Source: Haliclona indistincta (lineage: Eukaryota > Porifera > Demospongiae > Haplosclerida > Chalinidae). Taken from it: a DNA stretch of 64,000 nt. This document shows positions 1-18,855 of this stretch, piece by piece. Under the pieces are notes generated by a model, which made no database searches, was not told the DNA's origin, and saw only the letters and a list, made by a program, of their open reading frames with translations. Both the position numbers and the translations under genes were made by a program. The first letter of the stretch is position 1; each line of letters opens with the position of its first letter. The stretch covers positions 14,701,820 through 14,765,819 of the forward strand of contig OZ024783.1 of the NCBI GenBank assembly GCA_964017065.1, in the 5' to 3' direction.

Positions 1-4764
<4,764 letters not shown>

Positions 4765-4818
4765 GTGAGTGCAGGATGTACACATACACATTTAGCATAC
4801 AATGCAATTGACTGTCAG

Positions 4819-5179
4819 GTACAGTACCGCTCACGAGTAAGTGTACTCAAACCCGCGGGCTAACCGCGCGTAACTCGGGGGTGCCCGCGGGTCCGTGAAC
4901 GTGTACCTGCTGCCCGCACCACACTAACCCGCGGCCCTCATGCAGCCTTGCATGCACTCGCGACCCACTGGATAGCTAGGCAGTCTCACGTTGTCGTTGT
5001 GTGACTTTCGCGAGCATATACAGTGCTCGCACGTATCCTCACCAGAGCGTGGTGCACTGTGTATTCGCATCTACCCGCGGTTAATGATACACGGTTCCGC
5101 GGGCAAGACAAAATTACCCCCGGGTTGCCTGCGAGTCTCCCGCGGGTGTTGGTCCACTTACTCGTGAGCGGTACTGTAC
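4819..5179. mobile_element. GC-rich MITE with 25-bp TIRs
   Basis: 4819-4843 (GTACAGTACCGCTCACGAGT...) is perfectly inverted at 5155-5179. The interior is much richer in CCCGCGGG-type GC than its AT-rich surroundings. It lies just after exon 5 of Rab A and may sit in its last intron. No coding capacity; flanking duplication unclear. Confidence 0.8.
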
Positions 5180-5490
5180 AGTGGGAAAGATTGAGATCAT
5201 TGAACCTGGGTATATATAGCCCACGCATGTGATTATTAAATTTTATTGTCTTCATTGCTGCTGTTTGCACTTCCAAAAATAGGCAACTCTGCCATGCGCA
5301 TTGATTTAATAACAATTGAGATACTAGCTTGTCTGAATTGGTCACTTAGAGCCAGAGAAGTGCAACTTTTCATTAAATTACCATTATACATGATTCTTTG
5401 GTTCCCAGTAGCATAATCTTTTCTCAAAACAACTTACTAGACTAGGTGTTGTGATGTGTTTAACTGTTCTATATCGTTCTTCGTCTGCAG

Positions 5491-5529
5491 TTCAATGCTA
5501 GAAAGATATACTGCTTGAATGGAATGTAA
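5491..5529 (+). CDS. possible last exon of Rab A
   Basis: After a clear TCTGCAG acceptor the frame reads FNARKIYCLNGM then TAA. The phase fits exon 5 of Rab A (phase 0) and the position fits the family's final helix (often F..LARDI). There is no typical CC or CXC prenylation end; only one Cys, six residues from the stop. Weak: a 39-nt exon can occur by chance. Confidence 0.25.
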   Translation, partial: FNARKIYCLNGM

Positions 5530-5652
5530 ATTTCATTCTTCAGACCTGCACATGTTTAAATTTCACGACCAGAAAGTTTATTTATGTCCCTCTAAATTTT
5601 TTTGTAAAGTTTATGCCATGAAAATATTGAGTGGTATATTATAGCTACATAT

Positions 5653-7580
5653 TATCATTGCCGATCGGCAATGATAATATGATATGTAGGGATGACCTCG
5701 AACTAAGATGGCGGCTACTCATGTGTGAAAATGAGTTTTCGCACATATCTCTACTGTTATACATTTCTACTGCATTTTAACTATCTCTGAGGGAATCTGA
5801 AGTGCGAGCGCTTGTAGGAAGTCTATGAAAGTCACCGGGACTGCTTGCTTGACGACGAAAATCAAGATGGCGACTCTCAGAGAGCCGTTGCTAGATCTTC
5901 GCCGTTTTAGCGTTTCTCGAGAGTCCAGACACCTAGGATTGATCAGACGATTGTTCTGAGCATGAAAATACCTTTGGTGAAGCTGGCAGACGTTTCTAAA
6001 GTGGTAAACTGAAATCGCCGCCCACGCGAATTGTTCATCTTCTTTCTTCTTTCTTCTTCTTCTTCTTTCTTCTTTCGGTAAGCCTAGCGCTGTCCTGAGT
6101 TAACGAATGACTACCAAACCTGCACCATCGCACGTGTATATATCTGGGGTAGTGCACTTACTTTTTAAATAGGCATCAAACACTACCAGAAGCGAGTAAT
6201 CCTTGAAAAACATGGTTTTTGGGCCGTTTTGGACTGAAGACGCCATTAAATGATTAACCCTCTTGTCGCTCGTATCATTAACTCCGCCACATCAGTTTTG
6301 CAGCCATCTCGATCGATACTGCGTTTTGTCTCTGCTCTGGACGCTTCAGCGCGCAAGCCAGAGGTATGAAATTTGTCTAGAGCAGTACTATACCCTAAGT
6401 AACACTGATCTGTTCGTTAAAGCTTCAGATGGCGGGTTAAAAGTGACATACCCAGACGTGAACGATTCAGTTACCGGCAGCAACTGGGATTCTACGCACA
6501 GTAAGGTTCATACACCACGCAGCGTAAGTTGTAAAGGACTAGAAGCCTCTGTGAGTGTGATATTGACATCAACAAGGTTCTACTAGGCGTGCTTCTACTA
6601 TTAGGCTTGCAGCATCATGAGTAAATTGTCAGTATATTAGTCTCTTCCTTCATCCATTACTGTACTCATGTTGTCAAATCATACCTGGACTTGATATTTT
6701 GCTATCTGCGTCCTTAACCTCTTTACTATTTTAAACCTTTCAATGAATGATTGGTAATATTAAACATTATTTTAAACTACACTCCTTACTCTCCAGACCC
6801 TGTGCACGTTCACATCTGCTAGACTAGTAACTGCTGCTCACAGAGTTGTCAAAATGAAATAACATCTATCATACAATACAACTAATAAGTTCAAACTGAT
6901 AGTGATCAAAAAAGTAACAGGAACAAGTAAAGTAAAATAGCTTTAATAAAAAAACTGAAAAGTGTAGGGATGACTCTTAAAAAAGGAAAGGAACAAGATG
7001 GGATGATGCTTGCAAAAGTAAAGGAACAAGATGGAATAATGCTAAGCTTGCAAATGTAAAAGTCCCAAGTATCCCTACATCAGCGGCTTAAAGGAGGACG
7101 CAGTCCGATGGAGTAATTGACGGTTGTAAATAACTAGAGGTATATGTGTTTAGGAGGACGCAGTCCGATGAAGTAGTTGACAGTTGTAAATAACTAGAGG
7201 TATCTGTGTTTGGAGGACGCAGTCCGATGAAGTAATTGACGGTTGTAAATAACTAGAGGTATCTGTGTTTAGGAGGATGCAGTCCGATGAAGTAGTTGAC
7301 AGTTGTAAATAAGCTGCAGGTAGCTGAGTTTGGAGGACGCAGTCCGATGAAGTAATCGACGATTGTAAAGGTATAGGAAGAGGATTCCGTATTTGTCAGT
7401 TGCGTCGCAGCAAGCCGCTGATGTAGGGATACTTGGGACTTTTACATTTGCAAGCTTAGCATTATTCCATCTTGTTCCTTTACTTTTGCAAGCATCATTC
7501 CATCTTGTTCCTTTCCTTTTTTAAGAGTCATCCCTACACTTTTCAGTTTTTTTATTAAAGCTATTTTACTTTACTTTATT
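5653..7580 (+). mobile_element. HP-B element copy 1
   Basis: Same plan as HP-A. The left end is a palindromic hairpin with core GCCGATCGGC followed by TATGTAGGGATGACC. The body has a short TTC/TTTC run (6040-6076). The right part is a large palindrome (arms about 6920-7080 and 7415-7580, each with TGTAGGGATGAC motifs and AAGGAACAAGATGG repeats) around a loop of about five 60-bp tandem units starting GGAGGACGCAGTCCGATG (7093, 7153, 7212, 7272, 7332). No protein recognised. Confidence 0.75.
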
Positions 7581-8607
7581 TACTGGATTTATACTCTCAA
7601 TAAATCTGTTACGACTTGTTTAATTTTTTTGATTCTTAAAGGCATTCTTCAGTCTTGCTAACCAAATAAAATTATACCATGAAAGGTTACATGACAATGT
7701 AAGTCTCATTGCACATAATATTTAATATGCAGTTCATACATGTAAGCTAAGGATCTTCTTTATTTGTTCGTTTGGTACTATAAAATTAATATGCCACAAA
7801 ATCAATTGGGTAATTTCGTTGTTAAAAATTATTTTCGTGGGTAGGATCAACCACAAAAATAAAACATGACATTTATTTACCAACAAACACTTGTATGTCG
7901 AGTTTTTGCAAGTTGCATGCTGGAAGACTCGAATTTATGCTCAAGAGCTGGCTGTAGCTGAAATACTGTTTGTCTGGAGTCACTTACTGAACCAGCGACA
8001 GTGCTACTTTGCTGTCAGATACATCTTGACGATCGCCAGTGCCTGAGCGTCTTGGTCAGTCCATATTTGCATTTGTTTATAAAAAAATTTCGATGTTAAT
8101 TTTTTTGTGGAACAGATTGACCTACAAAAATATTTTAACATGAAATGTATCTCATGAAATTTAAATTTTTTGTTATACGAATATTCTCAATTGTATGTTT
8201 TGTGATGATTTATACTTTTAAGTACTCTATGGCGCTATAGCTTTAAGGTTTGTGGTAAAAATTTAATAATCAACAGTTTGATTTCTTAGCAAGATAATGG
8301 TATAAAGCTGATCTTGCTAATTAGTTATTAGGTAAACATTTCAAATGAGACATTTCTTTTTTATAATAATTATTTTAATCATCAATACTTCTCATGCTGT
8401 TTAAGAATTATGCCCACGTGCGCATAGGACTGGAAACTATACTCATTGTGCTGTTCTGGAGGTGATTTGAAGGATATTCTGTCTGTTTTAAAAGAAGGTG
8501 CTAATACAAATTGGCATGCAAACAGAGGTGAGTTATGTTTATGTATATCTGTTCAGTTTGCATGTGTTGTCTAAATAAGTCGATTATGACATGTATTATA
8601 CATCTAT
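7581..8607. other. no gene seen
   Basis: AT-rich, no ORF with recognisable content and no repeat shared with the rest of the window. Some stretches (AAAATTATTTTCGTGGG and an approximate inverse near 8090) hint at a decayed element. Confidence 0.5.
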
Positions 8608-9600
8608 TAGGGAGGCACGGTAGTGCCTCCCTATGTAGGGTTGAACGAGAAAACAAGATGGCGGCTACATACAATGTATTAGCGTTCAAACGCTGATATA
8701 TCGCCTGGTCATGAATTGTATACGTCAAAAGACACTTAAATCTGCTCTCTGGCGTTGCCCCATCTTACAGTAGCAAGGAGATTGCTCGAAGTTGTTACTA
8801 AAGTGACGAACCTGGAAACGGTGAAAATCGTGTTTCGTCATCTTCGTTTTCTTCTTTCTTTCTTTCTTTCTTTCTTCAGCGCACCTAGCGCCTTTACGCG
8901 AGCAATGCCGAGACCAAAACACCCATGAACAGTCATGAAATTCTCCTGGCAGGTGCCTTTTGAACTTAGTTTTTAGCGAAACGTCGATATAAATTCCGCG
9001 ATTTCTCGATCGTGATCCATTGTCAGCTAAGTGTTAGACGCCATTGATGTGATTGCGCAATACGCACGTGACCAAGCAGTGTTTAGCGCACGTGACCAAG
9101 CGCTAGCTTGAGTATCGCCGCGCGCCCTATGGATCACGGAGAACACATACATGTACATGTATTTGTTTGGAGTCTTCGAAGAACGGTAAGCTCGTATAGG
9201 ATCACCATTCTGCGCTTGCCAGATAATTACAACCGCCGTACATGTCTACAAACAATTGTGGGCGGGGCTCGTATCCACTGCATGCATGTGTAGGCGAGCT
9301 GATATGTACAGCATAACAATTATTATTAGCTACAAGTTTAAAATTCTTAATAATAAAGAAAAGCCACCAACAACAGGAAAACTAAACCAATGGTGGAAAC
9401 AAAGACAGCTCAGTACGTGCATGGTATTGAATTGCACTTCGGTGAAAAAGAAAAAAGGACACAAACAAGAAAATTAAAAAGATTTCTATCGAAATCAAAA
9501 GGATGTAGGGTTGTGTAATCTACCACTGGTCCACAATGTAAACTATCAAGGAACAAGCATGGAATGGTAACACGATTGACTTAAGCTTGCTAACAGACCT
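8608..9600 (+). mobile_element. HP-A element copy 2 (palindromic end truncated)
   Basis: Starts with the hairpin GGGAGGCACGGTAGTGCCTC.. and TATGTAGGGTTG, then the family body (CGCACGTGACCAAGC boxes, a (CTTT) run near 8852, AAAGCCACCAACAACAGG). It stops after the first palindrome arm near 9600 without the inverted arm present in copies 1 and 4. Confidence 0.75.
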
Positions 9601-9660
9601 TAGACTATAGCTTAGTGGTATTAGCCAATCAGATTGTCTAGTTGCTTGGATCTAAATCTC

Positions 9661-9720
9661 ATAATGTAATCCCGCCACCCATAATGTAATCCTGCCACTC
9701 CGTAATGTAATCCCGCCACG
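9661..9720. repeat. three 20-bp tandem units
   Basis: ATAATGTAATCCCGCCAC is repeated at 9661, 9681 and 9702 with one or two changes. Confidence 0.8.
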
Positions 9721-9769
9721 TGGTGCTAAAACAATAGATTACGATTATTGCGCAAAAAATAATACTGAA

Positions 9770-11977
<2,208 letters not shown>

Positions 11978-11999
11978 TAATCAATAAAGTTAGCTATGG

Positions 12000-14900
12000 T
12001 AGATCTCTGGTGAGTCTCTCTTGAGTCTGGTTAGTCGTCGGAGCCAGCTTGTTTGCACAGTTGAGCCACTGTACTACTGAGCGAGGCGTGACCGAGTGGT
12101 TTCTGTGTGTACCAACAGGTCTCAGTTGGAGAAAGCGATGGTTGCAGGTAAAATGCGTTGTCCATGTACTGGATCGTCAGGGCAAAGTTGTCTATACTTC
12201 TTAAATAGAGCGACAACTACAGCTGTGGCTTCCATCCGAAGTTCTCTCGTACTTCCCCCTAACTCTCCTTCAACTGCTACTGTATCTTTCCCTAATTCCA
12301 ACTCTTCTATTACAACTCTCACACCGGAAAGGTTTGAATCAGATCCTAGCCCTCCTGCTGAAATCTCCTGTGGTCAGTCTTTTTTGGTCGTTGGCCAAAC
12401 TCCACAACCTCCAACATAAACCATGATGTTGTAAGTCATAGCAATACTTCTGCTTCCACCACATTATCCTCTTTATCAATTTTGTATTTTAATGCAAGGA
12501 GCATATTTCCAAAAATTGATCATTTAAGAGCAGAAGCTGTTGCTAGAAATCCTCTTATTATTTGTATTGTGGAATCATGGTTGTCACCTGATATATCTGA
12601 TGATGAAATCAGCATTGATGGTTATCAGATTATCAGGCTTGATCGCAACAGGAATGGTGGTGGTGTTTTAATGTTCATTCATTCATCATTAATTTGCAAG
12701 CATCTTTCTATTAGTAGTGATGGTTTGGAATTGTTATCTATTTCTGTCAGTTCTAATCATGGCTCTGGTAAACATTGTATTTCTGTTTTGTACCGCCCAC
12801 CCTCTTCTTCAGTTAGTTTTTTTGATAATTTGCATTCTGCTCTCCAAGAGCTTTCTCCTCATAGTTATTCTAGTTTTGTACTCATTGGTGACTTTAATAT
12901 TAATTTTTGTAACAGAGATCATCCTTATTTTTGTAAACTCAATGAAATTCTCCAGTATTTTTCACTTACCCAGGTTGTCCGAACTCCAACTCATTTCAAT
13001 TTTGACAGCAACTCTATGATTGATCTAGCCCTCGTATCTTCACCTGACCATGTTCTTCAGTGCACTACTACGCCTCAGCTTGCTGACCAAGACAAGTGTT
13101 CCTATCATCTTGGCATCAGTTTAGTTTTGAAATGGAAAGTTACTTTCCAACAAGCTATCCAACCCCCAAGGAAAATCTGGAGATATGACCTTGCTGATTT
13201 CAACAGAGCCAACCAGCTAATTGATCAGACAGACTGGGACTCTATCCTTGATAAAGGAGATATTGATCTAGCCACTCAGAACTGGACCAACAAATTTTTG
13301 GAAATCATGAGGGCGTGCATTCCCCAGAAGACATTACGTAAGCATAATAATGTCCCATGGTTAAACAGTAATACTGTACGCTACATCAGATTGCGCAATA
13401 ATGTATTTCAGTCAGCCAAGAGGTCCGGCAAATCCAAGGATTTCGCAAAATTTAAAAAGCTTCGTAACAGGGTTGTTCAAATGATGAGATCTTCCAAGAA
13501 GGAATACTTTAAGAGAATCAACTTAGCAGACAAAAAATCCTTCTGGAAAGCCATTAAATTTCTTAGCAAAAAACAAAATTCTATTCCTGAACTCCATCAT
13601 CAGGGGCAGCTTGCCAAAACTAAAGAGGCTAAAGCGGAAATGTTGAACAACTTTTTTGGATCCTGTTTTAATTCCTCCATATCCCCTCTGACTGCAGCTG
13701 ACATTGATCTGCTGCATTCCAACGCCCCCTCAGACGACTTGCTCTGTGCTCCGAGTCAGATAGAAGCTCTCATCAATGCTCTCGATTCTCAAAAAGCCAG
13801 TGGACCTGATGGGATTTCTGTCAAGATGCTTAAAGCTACAGCTGCTAGTATCGCTCCATCGATTGCCAAGCTGTTCAATATCTCGATCGACCTTGCCACA
13901 TTTCCTCAGTCCTGGAAAATATCCTCCGTTGTGCCCATTCCCAAGTCAAAAAAGCAGTTAAGAGAAGCTGCTAACTTTAGACCTATTTCTTTGTTATCAG
14001 TCGTGAGCAAGCTGTTAGAAAGACACCTCTATCTTCTTCTTGCTGATTATCTCTATGAAAATGATCTTCTCTCTAACAAACAATGGGGTTTTCAGCATGG
14101 TAAATCTACTGTAACAGCTTTACTCCATGTCACCAATCAGTGGTTTCAAATTTTGGAAGAAGGTCAAGAAGTCTGTGCTGTCTTCTTTGATATTCGAAAA
14201 GCCTTTGACACGGTTCCCCACAGACCGCTGCTGAGCAAGCTTTGTAGTATTGGCATTGATTCCAAAATCACCCAATGGATTTGCAGCTATCTCACTGAAC
14301 GTAGGCAGCATGTTGTTTGTGATGGAGCATCTTCATCAAACATCCACGTTCTGTCTGGTGTCCCTCAAGGATCAGTCCTTGGGCCACTATTATTTCTCCT
14401 TTATATCGATGATGTGGCTTCACAACAGCTGTCAGCAAATTGCACGATTAACCTCTTTGCAGACGATATGCTGCTTTTCAAGCCAATAAATTCTGCTCCT
14501 GATCTACACTGCCTGCAAGGTGACATTGACACTATGAAAGCCTGGGCTGATGATAATCATTTGTCATTTAACCCGGTGAAATGTAAATGCATGCTGATAT
14601 CAAGGAAAAGACGTCCAAGACAACCATTGTCTCTCAGCTTAGGTGGTAGTGCACTGGAGCAAGTTGAGACTTTTAAATATCTTGGTGTGCTCATCTCCTC
14701 TTCATTGAGCTGGTCACCTCATATTGACACTGTCTGCAAGAAAGCAAGAAAACTACTTGGTCTTCTTTACAGGAGATTCTATGGGCTAATAGACACTAAG
14801 GGCATGATCGAGTTGTACAGAGCTCTGATTCGTCCACATCTCGAATATGCAGTCCCTGTTTGGGCCCCTCATCTTGCTAAGGATATCGACAAGCTTGAGA

Positions 14901-15320
14901 AAGTGCAGAAGTTTGGTCTTAAAATATGTCTTAAATCCTGGGACAATGACTATTATGACCTTCTTGAGTTAGCTGACCTACCAACACTGGAGAACAGAAG
15001 GATGTATTTAAAGCTCTCTGTTCTATATAAAATTTATCATGGTCACTTTTACTTTCCTCCTGGTATCCTACTGCCATATCGTGGAAGACACTCCACACCT
15101 AACTCTCCTTGTCTCCATATACCCTCAGCAAGAACCAATGCCTATCACAACTCATTTTTTCCAAGCGCAATTAGGATATGGAACCAATTGCCGAGTTGGG
15201 CACATGCTGAGTCTCTGAACTTGTTTAAACACTATGTATCTCTATTCTTTGCATAATTTGGTGTGCATGCTTCTATTAGCTATTAGCTACATTATGCCAC
15301 CATTGCATTTGCATAAATAT

Positions 15321-15354
<34 letters not shown>
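12000..15354 (+). mobile_element. CR1/L2-type non-LTR retrotransposon (LINE), near full length
   Basis: Contains one long endonuclease-reverse transcriptase ORF and ends at a pure A tract (15325-15354). The 5' limit is uncertain: HP-B DNA stops near 11977 and an open stretch ending at 12419 (CPCTGSSGQSC, Ser/Pro/Thr-rich) probably belongs to the 5' region or the end of an ORF1. No clear target duplication was found. Confidence 0.85.
12482..15256 (+). CDS. LINE ORF2: AP-type endonuclease plus reverse transcriptase
   Basis: Copies the element's RNA into DNA at a nicked target. Counting from the codon at 12482 (about 924 residues): N-terminal endonuclease with NARSI at the start, VESWL, SVLYRPP and GDFN at 136-139; the usual SDH near the end of this domain reads SYH. 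Reverse transcriptase: SGPDGIS around 440, PIPKSKK, FRPISLL, AFDTVPH, GVPQGSVLGP and the catalytic FADD at 659-662. The C-terminal region with RPHLEYAVPVWAPH and RTNAYHNSFFPSAIRIWNQL is typical of CR1/L2-type elements. The frame is uninterrupted and also open upstream of 12482 without an ATG, so the true start is unresolved. It may be recently active. Confidence 0.9.
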   Translation: MYFNARSIFPKIDHLRAEAVARNPLIICIVESWLSPDISDDEISIDGYQIIRLDRNRNGGGVLMFIHSSLICKHLSISSDGLELLSISVSSNHGSGKHCISVLYRPPSSSVSFFDNLHSALQELSPHSYSSFVLIGDFNINFCNRDHPYFCKLNEILQYFSLTQVVRTPTHFNFDSNSMIDLALVSSPDHVLQCTTTPQLADQDKCSYHLGISLVLKWKVTFQQAIQPPRKIWRYDLADFNRANQLIDQTDWDSILDKGDIDLATQNWTNKFLEIMRACIPQKTLRKHNNVPWLNSNTVRYIRLRNNVFQSAKRSGKSKDFAKFKKLRNRVVQMMRSSKKEYFKRINLADKKSFWKAIKFLSKKQNSIPELHHQGQLAKTKEAKAEMLNNFFGSCFNSSISPLTAADIDLLHSNAPSDDLLCAPSQIEALINALDSQKASGPDGISVKMLKATAASIAPSIAKLFNISIDLATFPQSWKISSVVPIPKSKKQLREAANFRPISLLSVVSKLLERHLYLLLADYLYENDLLSNKQWGFQHGKSTVTALLHVTNQWFQILEEGQEVCAVFFDIRKAFDTVPHRPLLSKLCSIGIDSKITQWICSYLTERRQHVVCDGASSSNIHVLSGVPQGSVLGPLLFLLYIDDVASQQLSANCTINLFADDMLLFKPINSAPDLHCLQGDIDTMKAWADDNHLSFNPVKCKCMLISRKRRPRQPLSLSLGGSALEQVETFKYLGVLISSSLSWSPHIDTVCKKARKLLGLLYRRFYGLIDTKGMIELYRALIRPHLEYAVPVWAPHLAKDIDKLEKVQKFGLKICLKSWDNDYYDLLELADLPTLENRRMYLKLSVLYKIYHGHFYFPPGILLPYRGRHSTPNSPCLHIPSARTNAYHNSFFPSAIRIWNQLPSWAHAESLNLFKHYVSLFFA

Positions 15355-15356
<2 letters not shown>

Positions 15357-15834
15357 CGTCTCTCGGGGTTCTGTGTGTTGGAGTAGCGAACAACAACTTT
15401 AGGCATAGTTTTGCATCCCTGTAGACCACTAGGATGGTTCCTGGATGTGTCACGGTCTTCGTGGTATAGTAGATAAGGTCGCTCACCTGGCTTTTCGACC
15501 ACCTCAACTTGGCAAGGTGAATGTCTCAATAGGCGATGCTCTCCCCCACTGCGTAGTGCGAAGTAAAGACCATTGTAGGAAACTACAGTGTCCAATAGCA
15601 TCTTCGGTGTTTCACCTCCTAGCAAACCTTTAGCCCATATAGCAAGTCTTCAGTTAAAACTTCGACGGCATTCTTCCTTGCACTGCTCTGGAGCCTATTC
15701 ATAGTTCTGCCCACGGGTATCCAAGGAATATCGCCGTCAATGAAGGCAATAAAAAGCGAGTGGTTGCTTTGCTTGTTTGAATTCGACTGTATGGCTTGCG
15801 TCGTTTCTGTTCGCTGTTGCTATAGTCTAAACCA
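15355..15834. other. no gene seen
   Basis: Short open stretches only. TGGTATAGTAGATAAGG at about 15459 resembles a tRNA A box but no B box follows. Confidence 0.5.
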
Positions 15835-15976
15835 GTTGGACAATGCATCCAATCAGATCTACGCGATTTAGAAGCCCTCGCGCCGTTGCCATAGCGTCCT
15901 CACTACGCTCGGACGCTATTATAGCAACGGCTCTCGGGCTTCTAAATCGCGTAGATCCTCGGATGCACTGTCTAAC
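15835..15976. repeat. foldback hairpin MITE of about 140 bp
   Basis: Left half GTTGGACAATGCATCC ... ATCTACGCGATTTAGAAGCC is mirrored by GGCTTCTAAATCGCGTAGAT ... GGATGCACTGTCTAAC, with the inner pair GCCGTTGC/GCAACGGC. Nearly the whole unit would fold on itself. Confidence 0.85.
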
Positions 15977-15982
15977 TATTAT

Positions 15983-18855
15983 ATAGATCCCTAAATCAGT
16001 GGCTGCTGTGGTTGGCTATAGTTAGTTCAGCTAGTTGATGTTGACTGACACCTGACGTGCATTCAGCTTGTGACAAAATTTAATATTGATCTTATGTACA
16101 GCCACTGATGTAGGGATCTATGGTCTGTTAGCAAGCTTAAGTCAATCGTGTTACCATTCCATGCTTGTTCCTTGTTACTTTACATTGTGGACCAGTGGTA
16201 GATTTCACAACCCTACATCCTTTTGATTTCGATAGAAATCTTTTTAATTTTCTTCTTTGTGTCCTTTTTTCTTTTTCAGCGAAGTGCAGTTCAATATCAT
16301 GCACGTACTGAGCTGTCTTTGTTTCCACCATTGGTTTAGTTTTCCTGTTGTTGATGGCTTTTCTTTATCATTAAGAATTTTGAACTTGTAGCTAAGTTAT
16401 GCTGTACATATCAGCTCGCCTACGCATGCATGCAATGGATACGAGCCCCGCCCATACTTGTTTGTAGACCTGTACGACAGTTGTAATTATCTGGCAAGCG
16501 CAGAATGGTGATCCTATACGAGCTTACCGTTCTTCGAATACTCAAGACAAATACATGTATGTGTTCTCCGTGATCCATACGGCGTGGCGATTCTCAAGCT
16601 AGTGCTTGGTCACGTGCGCTAACCACTGCTTGGTCACGTGCGTATTGCGCAATCACAGTAATGGCGTCTAACACTTAGCTGAAAATGGATCACGATCGAG
16701 AAATTGGCGGAATTTATATCGTCGTTTTGCTAAAAACTAATCTCAAAAGGCACCTGCCAGAAGAATTTCACGACTGTTCGTGGGTGTTTTGGTCTCGGCA
16801 TTGCTCGTGTAAAGGCGCTAGGCACGCTGAAGAAAGAAAGAAAGAAAACGAAGATGACGAAACTCGATTTTCACCGTTTCCAGGTTCGTCACTTTAGTAA
16901 CAATTTCGAGCATTCTCCTTGCTACTGTAAGATAGGGCAACGCCAAAGAGCAGATTTAGGTGTCTTTTGACGTATACAATTCATCACCAGGCGAAATATC
17001 AGCGTTTGAACGCTAATACATTGTATGTAGCCGCCATCTTGTTTTCTCGTTCAACCCTACATAGGGAGGCACTGTCACAGCGATATTATCTGTCCTACCT
17101 GAAAATTGTCCCATGGGACAAAATTCAGCTGACGATAATTGTCCTTGGATAAAAATTGATTGACGAATTTTGTCCTAGGACAAAATTGGATCGACGGTTT
17201 TTGTCCTAGCCGACACAAAATTGTCCTAGGACAAAAAATGCCAACGAAAAATCTCCTAGGACAAATTTAAGACTGACCCAACGAAAACTGTCCTATAATG
17301 GTGTCTATATATAGTTCAAATAGCGGGGTAAGTTATGAATGAATTAATATGTTTGTTTGCAGTGACAATTAATATGAGGATTAAAAGTTTGTGTGCTATT
17401 ATAACGTCTCATCATCAATCATAAACATGCATGCATGCAGCTTTGTATAATATCAATGCTATTGGTCTATAGCTCTCGATCTGCTCACTATTCACATCTG
17501 CTACTCTATTAAGAAGATTTCAATCTGTAGATGCACAGGCATTGGCTATAACAGAACCCACTGTACTGTCATCAGTATATAATATTCTGCAAACAACATC
17601 AAAATAGTGAAAAGTTTTTACATGTAAATGAACCGTGTTGCCTCATCAACAAGTAGCTATGAATTACTCATTGTTCTAGCTTTTGCAAGCTGGCTGGATT
17701 CAAAAACATGTAGCTATCACCAATGAGTTCATCATAGACGGTATATCAGCAGCATGTCCGGCTAAAAATTGAAACTATGATGTCACCGTTCTCCCGGCAC
17801 AGCATGCAGATTCCTTATATATTTATCATTGGTACCAATAGACTAAGAAGAAGAGTGTAGTAACGTCATAGATTGTAATGTGAACAGAGAACCAAGAGAG
17901 AAATTCACTGGATCAAATGGGGATCAAAATTCTAATTCTCAAATCACAACACAGTAATTAAACAGAGAGAGGAACAATGACTTACAACACTCACATGACA
18001 AAATACAAGAGGTGACAGACTGACTGACTACAAGTTAAGACTGACGTATTAGAAGAAATAACAAAAGATTACTATACAAAGAGCTATAGTTCAGAGTATA
18101 CTGCTACACTTTTAATTTGTAGTACCATCAGATCCAGAGAGAAGTTAGCTCAGTTCAGTCAGTGTACTGCGCTCGCTCGAGCAGTGTAGTGCATGCAGCC
18201 AACAAGGCTAAGCTGCGCGGGCTACTGAGCTGCATGGTCTCAGCAGGACTGAGAAACTTAGGCTACACTGCATGCATCTGAGAGGAAGAACTAGCTCTGT
18301 ATCATTGTCCTCTGCACCGAAGGTGTTTGACAGAATTAGGTCAGGATTCAAAGACTGACTTATTAGCAGAACACACACATTTAAATAGAGCAAGGAACAA
18401 TGAATTACAAACGGAGACACTAAGATTACAACTCTAGACACATAAGGCCGTGCAGAACACAGCGACAAACAACTATGTACAAACAATGTTCAATCACGAA
18501 CAGACTCCAATTGTTCAAACACAATAGAAGGCTGGGCTCGAATTTTCTGTCTTCAGTTGCCATTCTTCGGCAAATTTCAGTACGGTTTCTGCAATGAAGC
18601 AACTAGCATGATAAGAGAGTTAGGCAGGCATTAAATACTGATTATAGGGCATTTCGTCTCAAGTAATGTCATTGGCAGCATCACAATCGGTGTTTTTCTT
18701 GCTTTTAAAGGCTTGAACAGGCATGCGCGAGAGATACTCGACTAGGACTAAATCTGTCCAAGGCGGATCATTTTCGTTCCAACCGAAAAGTATCCTAGGA
18801 TAATTTTCGTAGGCGGACAATTTTCGGCGTGACAGCACTACCGTGCCTCCCTAAT
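15983..18855 (-). mobile_element. HP-A element copy 3, split by a nested insertion
   Basis: The palindromic end starts at 15983 (AGATCCCTAAATCAGTGGC, with its partner near 16105). The body runs to about 17066 and the terminal hairpin resumes at 18835 (CACTACCGTGCCTCCCTAA). The hairpin itself is interrupted by the 17073-18834 element. Confidence 0.75.
17073..18834. mobile_element. non-autonomous DNA element with GTCCTAGGAC palindromes
   Basis: Inverted ends TGTCAC..GCG; a GCAC copy (up to GCACT) flanks both sides. The subterminal zone repeats the palindrome TTGTCCTAGGACAA about four times at the left (17170-17265) with variants at the right (ATCCTAGGAT near 18792, GGACAATTTTCGG). The interior of 1.4 kb has no protein I recognise. 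Superfamily unknown. Confidence 0.7.

Noticed and set aside
8608..9600. HP-A as a Helitron (hairpin next to CTAA before T)
   Set aside because: The 3' signature CTAA|T fits, but the hairpin touches it directly, there is no 5' TC end, and the other end is a large palindrome; not enough for a Helitron call.
15455..15530. tRNA or SINE head at TGGTATAGTAGATAAGG
   Set aside because: A-box-like only; no B box or cloverleaf pairing downstream.
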